58,452 bases of DNA from Blautia sp. (lineage in GTDB: Bacteria; Bacillota; Clostridia; Lachnospirales; Lachnospiraceae), in assembly GCA_023667395.1 (NCBI GenBank), contig JAMPAC010000016.1, positions 1 to 58,452 on the forward strand, written 5' to 3'. The notes below the pieces were generated by a model. That model had not been told where the DNA came from. It made no database searches and worked only from the letters and a program-made list of their open reading frames with translations. Shown piece after piece: positions 51,664-58,452 of the stretch; the first letter of the stretch is position 1; each line of letters begins with the position of its first letter. Position numbers and translations under genes: made by a program.

Positions 51664-52104
51664 TTAAGTAAATATGTCCAGGAGCAGTCCCCTGATCTCA
51701 CCGATCTTGTTCAGGATCGCAAGATTGTCTTTCTCGTCTTTCATCAGTTCCTGGGCCAGCTGATCCAGGTTCTCATCCACCAGACGTATGATACCGTATA
51801 CCCTGTGGCGTCCCCGCCTGTCCAGGAAATTCTCCCTGGAAAAGGAATGGGATCTGGTCACTACCTCATTCATAAATTCCTTTACCAGCCCCCTGTAGTG
51901 CCTCATATCCTTTACGTCGCGGCGTTTGGCAAGCTTTTCGCCCTGCATGGTGATCTCCTCCATCAGCGACTGTAATCTCGCCTGCAGTTCCGCCTCCTCC
52001 ACATGGCTGGCAAGCATAAATTTAAAGGAACCGTCCGTAGGCTGATTTGTCTGCACTTGTTCCACCGGCATCGGCTGGTTCACCTGGCCTACCTTAATCT
52101 CCAT
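51664..52104 (-). CDS. yaaR: YaaR family protein (DUF327)
   Basis: A 146-residue helical cytoplasmic protein. Its signature [20 protein letters not shown] (about 62-81) and [20 protein letters not shown] (about 96-115) matches YaaR/DUF327, a conserved Firmicutes family found beside holB; the molecular role is unknown. AGGAGGGC precedes the ATG. A diverged leader element lies between it and the gmk-like gene. Confidence 0.9.
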   Translation of the reverse strand: MEIKVGQVNQPMPVEQVQTNQPTDGSFKFMLASHVEEAELQARLQSLMEEITMQGEKLAKRRDVKDMRHYRGLVKEFMNEVVTRSHSFSRENFLDRRGRHRVYGIIRLVDENLDQLAQELMKDEKDNLAILNKIGEIRGLLLDIFT

Positions 52105-52114
52105 GAGCTTGCCC

Positions 52115-52234
52115 TCCTGTTCCAGTTCTTCACGATATCACCCCTGCCCTGAAAAATTTCACCTGCAAAAATCGCGGCTGGGAATTTCTTTTATGAGCCA
52201 TTCTTTGGCACATTAGACTTTCGTTCCGAGGCTG
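52115..52234 (-). repeat. Leader element copy D
   Basis: Minus strand AACAGCCTCGGAACGAAAG at the far end, an internal hairpin with GAAATTCCCAGCCGCG and GCAGGTGAAATTTTTCAGG, then GTGAAGAACTGGAACAGGAGG merging into the yaaR Shine-Dalgarno. It is diverged from copies A and B but has the same plan. Confidence 0.75.
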
Positions 52235-52846
52235 TTATCCATAATTTATATCGGCATATTCCCCCGCATTGTTTATGTACGCGGAAATCTCCGCCAGACA
52301 ACGTTCCAGGTCGTCATTCTGAAAGCGGCGGCGGATGCCCGCTTCCCGAATCTTTTCTTCCGAAAAGTCCTGGCAGTCCGCCAGGAATCTGCGGCACATC
52401 TCCTCATATTGGGGAGGTTTCTGCTTCCGCTCCCTGCTCAGGGCCCGTTCCAGCCTGACGCCGTCATCTAATTCTATCATAACGGGCAGCATCCTGTCCT
52501 CTCCAAAATATTCCTTCATTTTCAGATAAGCCTCCAGCGTCCCGATCATGATATAATTCTGTCCGTCCCACCGGATCTGCCCGTCATCTATGGTAAAATA
52601 CCGCCAAAGCCCCTGATAAGTCCGATATGCACGTTCTTCAATGATCCTGCCGCCCTCTTTCAGTTTCCGGTACCCGTCCTCATCCGTGAAAAAGTACTCC
52701 AGCCCGTCCCGTTCCCCCCTGCGGATGGGTCGAGTTGTATATGGAACAATGGTCTTCAACCCCATTGCTTCATCCGCCAGGAGCCGCTTGAAAATGGTGT
52801 CCTTTCCTGACGAACTTTTCCCCATAAGATATACGATCCTGCCCAC
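52235..52846 (-). CDS. Guanylate-kinase-family protein
   Basis: A 203-residue P-loop kinase: GKSSSGKDTIFKRLL (about 9-23) replaces the usual GxSGxGKST, and TTRPIRRGERDGLEYFF (about 37-53) is the guanylate-kinase GMP-binding region. It may phosphorylate GMP or a related nucleotide. It starts at GTG, right after pyk stop (52849), because a later ATG would remove the P-loop strand. In B. subtilis thymidylate kinase occupies this place in the yaaO-tmk-yaaQ-yaaR-holB cluster; a Gmk relative here is a variation. Confidence 0.82.
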   Translation of the reverse strand: MGRIVYLMGKSSSGKDTIFKRLLADEAMGLKTIVPYTTRPIRRGERDGLEYFFTDEDGYRKLKEGGRIIEERAYRTYQGLWRYFTIDDGQIRWDGQNYIMIGTLEAYLKMKEYFGEDRMLPVMIELDDGVRLERALSRERKQKPPQYEEMCRRFLADCQDFSEEKIREAGIRRRFQNDDLERCLAEISAYINNAGEYADINYG

Positions 52847-52848
52847 TT

Positions 52849-54264
52849 CTACTCTACCTCAACCACATGAATCATATTCGTCGTGCCTGCCACGCCCAGA
52901 GGCACGCCCGCCGTTATGACAACCCTGTCGCCTGTCTTTACATAACCGGCTTTTTTTGCCTCTTCCACAGCCGCCGTAAACAGTTCGTCACTGCTTTCCT
53001 TGCGCCCGATGAGCAGCGGATTCACGCCCCAGAGCAGGTTCAGCTGCTTGCAGACCCGGTCGTTGACGGTACATCCGATCACGGGGCATATGGGCTTAAA
53101 CCGTGAAATAGCCTCTGCGGTAAATCCGGACATGGTGACAGTGATGATGGCCGCAGCGTTCAAATCTGCAGCAGCAGTGCAGGTAGCGTACGCAATCGCC
53201 ATGGTAATGTCCGACTTATCCCCCTCGCCGTGCTGCTTCATCCTGTCACGGTAATCAATATTTTCCTCCGTGCTGACAGCAATTCTTGCCATGGTTTTCA
53301 CCGCCTCCACGGGATACAGGCCTGCGGCGCTCTCCCCGGAAAGCATGATGGCAGTGGTGCCGTCATAGATCGCATTGGCAATATCCGTTGCCTCCGCCCT
53401 GGTGGGCCTGGGATTCTTGATCATGGACTCCAGCATCTGGGTAGCCGTGATTACATGTTTTCCGCGGGCATTGGCCATCCTGATCATCTTCTTCTGAAAA
53501 GCGGGAACTTCCTCCAAGGGAATCTCCACGCCCATATCTCCCCTTGCCACCATGATGCCGTCGGAAGCCTCCAGGATCTCCTCCAGATTCTGTATTCCCT
53601 GCATATTCTCAATCTTGGCAATGATCTTCATATCGCTGCCATGCTCTTTCAGGATCCCCCGGATCTCCTGGATATCCTCCTTTGTCCTTGCAAAGGACGC
53701 CGCAAGGAACTCAAAACCCATCTCAATGCCAAACAGGATATCCGCCCTGTCCACATCACTGATATAAGGCATGGAAAGAATGGCGCCGGGCACGTTTACC
53801 CCCTTATGATTGGAAACAAATCCGCCGTTCACCACCCTGCACACGATCTCCTCTCCGGAAATCTCCTCCACTTTCATCTCGATCAGCCCGTCGTCGATCA
53901 GAATGGTGGTTCCCACGGAAATATCGTTTTTCAGATTTTTATAGGAAATGGCCGCCCTCTCGGAAGTACCCAGGATTTCCTCCGTAGTCAGCACGAACCG
54001 CTGCCCCGCTTTCAGTTCCGCCCTGCCGCCCTCAAAATCCCTCAGGCGGATCTCCGGTCCTTTGGTGTCCAGCAGCGTAGCCACCGGAAGCCCCAGTTCC
54101 TCACGTACTTTCAGGACACGTTGGAATTTTTCTTTCTGCTGCTCGTGGGTTCCATGGGAGAAGTTAAATCTCGCCACGTTCATTCCCGCAAGCATCAGTT
54201 CGCGCAGTCTCTCCTCGCTCTCACTGGCAGGTCCTATGGTACAGATAATTTTTGTTTTTCTCAT
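52849..54264 (-). CDS. pyk: Pyruvate kinase
   Basis: Converts PEP and ADP to pyruvate and ATP, the last step of glycolysis. The 471-residue protein starts MRKTKIICTIGPAS, has the NVARFNFSHG active-site loop (about 31-40), DTKGPEIRL (about 65-73), IAKIENMQGIQN (about 215-226) with catalytic Lys, MVARGDMGVEIPLE (about 240-253) and a C-terminal regulatory domain to residue 471; it lacks the extra C-terminal PEP-utiliser-like domain of Bacillus enzymes. AAAGGTGA precedes the ATG at 54264; GTG and ATG upstream are less likely. The gmk-like gene follows at once. Confidence 0.96.
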   Translation of the reverse strand: MRKTKIICTIGPASESEERLRELMLAGMNVARFNFSHGTHEQQKEKFQRVLKVREELGLPVATLLDTKGPEIRLRDFEGGRAELKAGQRFVLTTEEILGTSERAAISYKNLKNDISVGTTILIDDGLIEMKVEEISGEEIVCRVVNGGFVSNHKGVNVPGAILSMPYISDVDRADILFGIEMGFEFLAASFARTKEDIQEIRGILKEHGSDMKIIAKIENMQGIQNLEEILEASDGIMVARGDMGVEIPLEEVPAFQKKMIRMANARGKHVITATQMLESMIKNPRPTRAEATDIANAIYDGTTAIMLSGESAAGLYPVEAVKTMARIAVSTEENIDYRDRMKQHGEGDKSDITMAIAYATCTAAADLNAAAIITVTMSGFTAEAISRFKPICPVIGCTVNDRVCKQLNLLWGVNPLLIGRKESSDELFTAAVEEAKKAGYVKTGDRVVITAGVPLGVAGTTNMIHVVEVE

Positions 54265-54322
54265 ATTCATCACCTTTCTGCGCTTTCTATAAGCGGCTTT
54301 CTATTTTACGGTTTGACCGCTG

Positions 54323-55870
54323 TCATTCCTCTTCGAGGATACAAATCCGTATGGAACTTTTATCCGCCTGCAGACCCTGCACATTCAAACCCTTTTTCAG
54401 GTAACGCCGGATATTCTCCAGCAGCTGCGCAGTAATCCTCTCTCCCGGAACCAGCAGGGGGATTCCCGGCGGATACAAATTTACAAATTCACCGACGCAG
54501 TGACCCACACTGTCCTGCAGTTCTATATATCGTTTCTTCCTATCCCACACGCAGGCCAGGGGCAGCGTTTTCGTGTCAGGCAGACTTTTCACAGGATATA
54601 GTCTGTTGATACCGGGATTGGTTCCTGCCAAGGGATTCACCTCGTTAACAAATGCTCTCTCCACCGGATGAACTGTCCCGGCGGAGCACATTTCTGCCGG
54701 ACATCCTACGCCAGCCGCAGAATCCGGGTTCTCAGGATACGCCGCTTTCTCAGCAGCTTCCAGTTCTCCGTCAATCCGCAAAAGCGCCGTTTTCATCCGC
54801 TCATAGCCCTCCTCCGTGTCATTCACGGTAAACATGGCAAGGGCATAGGTTTCAGCCACCATTTCCAGCTGTATATGATATCTTTCCAGTATAATGTCAT
54901 ACAGTTCTTTTCCTGACACATTTGTCATTTTTGTGGATATCAACAATTTCCCGATATCCTGCTTTCCCTGCTCCAGCGGCGGAAAGCGCAGATGCTTACA
55001 CGCTGTCAGATCCGCAAGCAGTTTTCTGTAATTTCCGGCAAAGGCGGCAAAAGCCTCTGCCCCCTCTTTCTCCACATATTGCAGCGCATTGTCAATGCTT
55101 GCCATCAACAGATAGGATGGGCTGCTGGATTGATAAATATGCAGAAAACGGCCAAGCAGCGCCCTGTCCACCCGGCCGCCGTTTACATGCAGGAGAGCTG
55201 TCTGGGTCAGCGCTGGCAGCGTCTTATGCACACTGTGAATCACCAGGTCGGCGCCTGCCCTGCAGCTGTTTTCCGCAAAATCCGCCGAAAACCCAAGATG
55301 CGCGCCATGAGCCTCATCCACGATCAACGGTATGTTCCTTTTATGGACGATTTCCGCAATCTTCCTGATGTCGGAAATCCTCCCCTCATAGGTGGGTGAG
55401 ACAATCAGCACCGCGCCGATATCCGGCTCCCGCTCCAGGGCTTCCTCCACCTGTTCCGGCGCAATCCCATCCACGATATCATAGTCCTCCATCAGAGGCG
55501 GATACAGGTAAGAGACGGTTAAATTCCTCAGATACGCAGCATGATACGCCGCCTTATGACAGTTCCTGGCCATCAGGATATGACCGCCCGCAGGCAGTGC
55601 CGCACTGATTGCACTCAGTATGCCCGAAGTACTGCCGTTTACCAGGTAAAAGCTTTCCTCCGCGCCATAGAGAACTGCGGCCTGCTCCTGCAGTTCCCGC
55701 AGGATGCCCTCCGGCTGATGCAGGTTGTCAAAACCGTCTATCTCCGTAATATCCCGGAGAACCATTTCCTCCGGAAGCTTTCCCCAGGGTCTTCGTTTAT
55801 GGCCGGGCATGTGGCAGGGATAAATATTGCCCCTCCCATATGCCTCCAGTTTATCAAATAAATGTTCCAA
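54323..55870 (-). CDS. Orn/Lys/Arg decarboxylase-like PLP enzyme (YaaO type)
   Basis: A 515-residue fold-type I PLP enzyme. The PLP site is visible in DEAHGAHLGFS (about 184-194) and the Schiff-base Lys in HSVHKTLPALTQTALLH (about 211-227, Lys about 215). MPGHKRRPWGK at the N-terminus and CVGEFVNLYPPGIPLLVPGE near the C-terminus are typical. Short members of this group lack the N-terminal wing domain and act on arginine, lysine or ornithine, supplying polyamines. B. subtilis yaaO lies in the same cluster. It starts at TTG behind GGGAA. HD gene stop is adjacent. Confidence 0.9.
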   Translation of the reverse strand: MEHLFDKLEAYGRGNIYPCHMPGHKRRPWGKLPEEMVLRDITEIDGFDNLHQPEGILRELQEQAAVLYGAEESFYLVNGSTSGILSAISAALPAGGHILMARNCHKAAYHAAYLRNLTVSYLYPPLMEDYDIVDGIAPEQVEEALEREPDIGAVLIVSPTYEGRISDIRKIAEIVHKRNIPLIVDEAHGAHLGFSADFAENSCRAGADLVIHSVHKTLPALTQTALLHVNGGRVDRALLGRFLHIYQSSSPSYLLMASIDNALQYVEKEGAEAFAAFAGNYRKLLADLTACKHLRFPPLEQGKQDIGKLLISTKMTNVSGKELYDIILERYHIQLEMVAETYALAMFTVNDTEEGYERMKTALLRIDGELEAAEKAAYPENPDSAAGVGCPAEMCSAGTVHPVERAFVNEVNPLAGTNPGINRLYPVKSLPDTKTLPLACVWDRKKRYIELQDSVGHCVGEFVNLYPPGIPLLVPGERITAQLLENIRRYLKKGLNVQGLQADKSSIRICILEEE

Positions 55871-55871
55871 T

Positions 55872-56432
55872 CTAACGTTCCCTTAATTTGGGCAGCAGCG
55901 CACCGTGCCCTTTGTGAATGTGTATGGTCTCCATCAGCGAACAGTACTTATCCGCCGCCGTAACGATCCAGGCTTCCCTGCACATGGGCGGCACCGCCGT
56001 CAGGGGCCACATATGCTTTCTGATGATATCCTTTTCCCGGTCCGTCAGGTCATACTCCTTCATCGCGTTTGCCAGCGCAATGCCCGGATGGAAAAAGCCG
56101 TGCAGCTTCAATGGGTTCACCTTATGGGGCTCATGCCAGTCATAGAGGAAATAATCATGGAGCAGCGCTCCCCGGATCAATTCTTTTTGGTGGCATGGTA
56201 TATGAAGCTTATCGCTGAGCGCCACACTGTACCTTGCCACATTCAATACATGCTCATTGACCGTAACATCCCCATGCTGGATATGCTGTCTTGTCCTGCG
56301 GAAGTTGGCGGACTGCAGGATATCAGACGCATTTTCCCTGATCAGCCGCTGTATCTCCCTGTGGCGTTCAAGCGCCCTTTTCCAGTCCTCCGCCTGTTTT
56401 GCTGTGCGCCGTTTTCTCACTGGCTCCGACAT
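55872..56432 (-). CDS. HD-domain phosphohydrolase
   Basis: A 186-residue protein with an HD domain: HVLNVARYSVALSDKLH (about 63-79), HD dyad in GALLHDYFLYDW (about 110-111), and KHMWPL plus ADKYCSLMET (about 140-173) completing the metal site. Such proteins cleave nucleotides or phosphate esters; the substrate is unknown. GAGGAG precedes the ATG. Stop and start of neighbours nearly touch, so it is co-transcribed with the L,D-transpeptidase upstream and decarboxylase-like gene downstream. Confidence 0.85.
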   Translation of the reverse strand: MSEPVRKRRTAKQAEDWKRALERHREIQRLIRENASDILQSANFRRTRQHIQHGDVTVNEHVLNVARYSVALSDKLHIPCHQKELIRGALLHDYFLYDWHEPHKVNPLKLHGFFHPGIALANAMKEYDLTDREKDIIRKHMWPLTAVPPMCREAWIVTAADKYCSLMETIHIHKGHGALLPKLRER

Positions 56433-56437
56433 CTTTC

Positions 56438-58270
56438 TTACTCCTCATCACCACTGTCATCATACCACTCCTCTGCCACCGGCGGCTGGACGGCAAGCGG
56501 ATCCACCTGATAATAATAGCAGATGACGGGAAAGCCTGCGGACACATGCTCATATATGGTTGCCGCTGAACCCAGGGGCAGGTTCACACATCCATGGGAT
56601 CCGTTCGTAATATAGATCTGTCCGCCGAACTCACTTCTCCAGGTAGCGTCATGCAGACCATAATTTCCATAAAAGGGCATCCAGTAGTTCACCGGTGTCT
56701 CATAGGTAGCGCCCCGCAAAACGGCATTTGTAGTCTTATAGCTGATTCCGAAAACGCCCTCCGGCGTCACGCACCCCGGATCGGAAGACATATTCCCGGA
56801 CACGAAATCCGTCTCAAGTATAATCGCACCATCCTCGTAAAGATAGAGGTGCTGATGCGTCAAATCCACCTCCACATAAGAATTGCCAATGTCACTCCTG
56901 CCTTTCTGCATGGCCGAGTTGGCATATACAGGTTCCCGCGACAGGGTTCTCCCCTGTTGGATCGCTTCGATCAGTCCCGCTGTCTCCGCTTCCCTGTCTG
57001 TCTGCCAGCCGTAATAACCGCTGGGCAGGGACAATTCCACCCCGAGAGTAGTCACAAAATTTCTTCTCTTCCCATATGTATCGTTCTCCGCCGCCTGCTC
57101 TTTCACAAACGCCGCCACAGCCTCTTCATCCAGTACCGGACCATCCTTTTCCATAGTGATCCATTCTTTTAAAAGTTCCGTATCCACAACTACTTCCGCG
57201 CCGTTCCAGTCATAGGTAATTTTCGCGCCGAGCCACTGGTTGGCTGTCTCCACAGCTTCTGTCAATTCGGCTGCATCCTGTCTGACTGTCGGTTCCGCAT
57301 AACATCCCGCTGCTTCCAGGTCAAGAGATGTTTCCTGGGAATGGATTGCCACATTCATCAGTTCCAGAAGCATCTGGATGTCAAATTCTGTTCCCTCCAC
57401 TTCGGGAACAACCTCGTAGCCTTTCAGCTTTTCAGAATACTCGCTGATATAAGCGTCCTGAGGCGCTGTCATATGCCCGGGCAGGCATGCCTCCCATCCG
57501 TTCACCAGACTTATTAATTTCTCCTCATCATAGGCAACGCCCTGGGATATGTCAAAAGAATATGTATCATCGGACAGCCTCCGGTACAGCCATGTAAAAA
57601 TATCCTGCTGCGCCAGAAGATCGTCCACTGCTTTCCTGCTGTCCGCGCTGTATGTCAGGGAAATGTCCTCCGCGGTAATCTGTCCCAACAAGGTTCCTGA
57701 ATCGCCACTTGCCCAATCACGCCCCGTAACTTCCAGGAGGTATGTCTGCAGCTGATTTTCCAGCATACCCGCTACCTGCGCTCCATCCAGTTCCGTACAG
57801 TCGATACCATTGACCCATGTTCCCGGCAGGAATTTATCCCTGTAAGAAAATGCAGTTACAGTGTACATCCCGCCGCAAACCATCAATAAAACAAGCATAA
57901 TTGCTATGGGTATCAGTATTTTTTTCATTTTCCCGGACTTCTTTTTTGTACTGTCGGCTGCACCGTCAGCTGCATCCTCTGCTATAGTTTGAAACGTCTC
58001 TTCTGTTTTCTTCTTTTCGGCTTTATCAGCTGCTTCCTGTAAATCTTTCCTGTCATCCGCATTCTCCTTTATATCTGTCTGGTCTTTCACAGAATCTTCC
58101 TTTTTCATCATCTGTTTGGTCTCCTGCAGACCATGATCTGCGGTTTCATTCCCGTCTGCTTCCTGTTTTTCAACGGGAACCGAATTTTCTTTTTTTTCCA
58201 TGTTGCTTTCCCTGTTTTCCATACCTCTCTCATTTTTTTCTTCTTTACTTTTCATTTCTTTCTGTTTCAT
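56438..58270 (-). CDS. Membrane L,D-transpeptidase (YkuD) with PG-binding domains
   Basis: A 610-residue protein. A charged cytoplasmic N-terminus (about 1-115, rich in Glu and Lys), one membrane helix (ILIPIAIMLVLLMVCGGMYT, about 122-141), two putative peptidoglycan-binding regions (PG_binding_4-like, about 160-430) and a YkuD catalytic domain (about 460-595). The catalytic motif is NGSHGCVNLPLG with nucleophile Cys561; a His about 18 residues before it is consistent. It makes 3-3 crosslinks in peptidoglycan or anchors proteins. It is preceded by its own extended -10 promoter. Confidence 0.92.
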   Translation of the reverse strand: MKQKEMKSKEEKNERGMENRESNMEKKENSVPVEKQEADGNETADHGLQETKQMMKKEDSVKDQTDIKENADDRKDLQEAADKAEKKKTEETFQTIAEDAADGAADSTKKKSGKMKKILIPIAIMLVLLMVCGGMYTVTAFSYRDKFLPGTWVNGIDCTELDGAQVAGMLENQLQTYLLEVTGRDWASGDSGTLLGQITAEDISLTYSADSRKAVDDLLAQQDIFTWLYRRLSDDTYSFDISQGVAYDEEKLISLVNGWEACLPGHMTAPQDAYISEYSEKLKGYEVVPEVEGTEFDIQMLLELMNVAIHSQETSLDLEAAGCYAEPTVRQDAAELTEAVETANQWLGAKITYDWNGAEVVVDTELLKEWITMEKDGPVLDEEAVAAFVKEQAAENDTYGKRRNFVTTLGVELSLPSGYYGWQTDREAETAGLIEAIQQGRTLSREPVYANSAMQKGRSDIGNSYVEVDLTHQHLYLYEDGAIILETDFVSGNMSSDPGCVTPEGVFGISYKTTNAVLRGATYETPVNYWMPFYGNYGLHDATWRSEFGGQIYITNGSHGCVNLPLGSAATIYEHVSAGFPVICYYYQVDPLAVQPPVAEEWYDDSGDEE

Positions 58271-58320
58271 CGTATTTCTCCAATATTATAAAAATTTTCA
58301 TCTTCATGATATACAGAAGA

Positions 58321-58329
58321 ATTATAGCA
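58321..58329 (-). promoter_or_regulatory. Extended -10 promoter of the L,D-transpeptidase gene
   Basis: Minus strand TGCTATAAT (58329-58321); upstream T-rich tract but no clear -35. Confidence 0.7.
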
Positions 58330-58402
58330 TGATTTACTGCAAAAAAATAGCACTAAAAGAAAGAAACTTTCCTTTCAGCGCCATCATTTTCTGCATACGG
58401 AA

Positions 58403-58452
58403 TGCCCAGAACCGGAATCGAACCAGTGACACGAGGATTTTCAGTCCTCTGC
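58403..58452 (-). tRNA. tRNA-Phe (GAA), 5' part outside the window
   Basis: The 3' two-thirds of a tRNA on the minus strand. Anticodon loop CTGAAAA with GAA at 58442-58440, T-arm ACTGG-TTCGATT-CCGGT, acceptor strand TCTGGGC plus discriminator A at 58403. CCA is not encoded. The missing 5' part lies beyond base 58452. Confidence 0.9.

Noticed and set aside
52235-52846. Thymidylate kinase (expected at this place)
   Set aside because: The TTRPIRRGERDGLEYFF segment is the guanylate-kinase GMP-binding motif, not the tmk pattern.

Overview
The window most likely comes from a spore-forming member of the Lachnospiraceae (Clostridia, Bacillota). The evidence is the sporulation-linked genes (spmA, spmB, two CotF-like coat proteins, ricT), the Gram-positive regulators (T-box, BlaI/BlaR1, HelD), a B. 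subtilis-like yaaO-yaaR-holB-yaaT-yabB-yabC gene order, strong AGGAGG ribosome binding sites and small families typical of this group. It looks chromosomal. I see no transposase, integrase, phage or plasmid genes, and the only RNA genes are one SRP RNA and a truncated tRNA-Phe at the right edge.

Layout. 0.1-3 kb: P-loop kinase, tadA, a small unknown gene, the SRP RNA with its own promoter, and a PflX-type radical SAM gene. 3-8.3 kb (minus): a repeat-rich unknown protein, a CdaR/PucR-type regulator, an MsmX/UgpC-type sugar ABC ATPase and a YesL membrane protein. 8.3-12.3 kb (minus): GNAT, lysophospholipase-like hydrolase, and metG under a T-box leader. 12.3-17 kb: small coiled-coil protein, membrane acyltransferase, unknown protein, rpe, and a membrane-anchored amidase. 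17-20.2 kb (plus): a BlaI repressor with two operators, and a BlaR1-like M56 sensor whose ectodomain is not the usual beta-lactam sensor. 20.3-24.7 kb (minus): FGGY kinase, AraD and split transketolase, forming a pentose pathway. 25-29.1 kb (plus): helD and a DUF885 protein.

29.2-43 kb (minus): solute-binding lipoprotein, spmB, a MoxR-DUF58-transglutaminase operon, ptsI, two decayed genes (an acetyltransferase lacking its core and a DUF262 gene broken by a stop codon and frameshifts), spmA and two CotF-like genes. spmA and spmB, normally adjacent, are 8.3 kb apart. 43.5-47 kb: two-component system and a Cys-rich microprotein. 47.2-58.3 kb (minus): L,D-transpeptidase, HD protein, Orn/Lys/Arg decarboxylase-like gene, pyk, gmk-like kinase, yaaR, holB, ricT, trmN6, rsmI.

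Three patterns cut across the gene list. First, a structured leader element (GTCTCGGAAC ... GAGACGGAACTGGAA, then the Shine-Dalgarno) sits in front of at least six minus-strand genes of unrelated function. Second, a ~70-bp palindromic intergenic repeat occurs in two good and two degenerate copies. Third, three unrelated proteins carry tandem repeats with the same 42-bp (14-residue) period.
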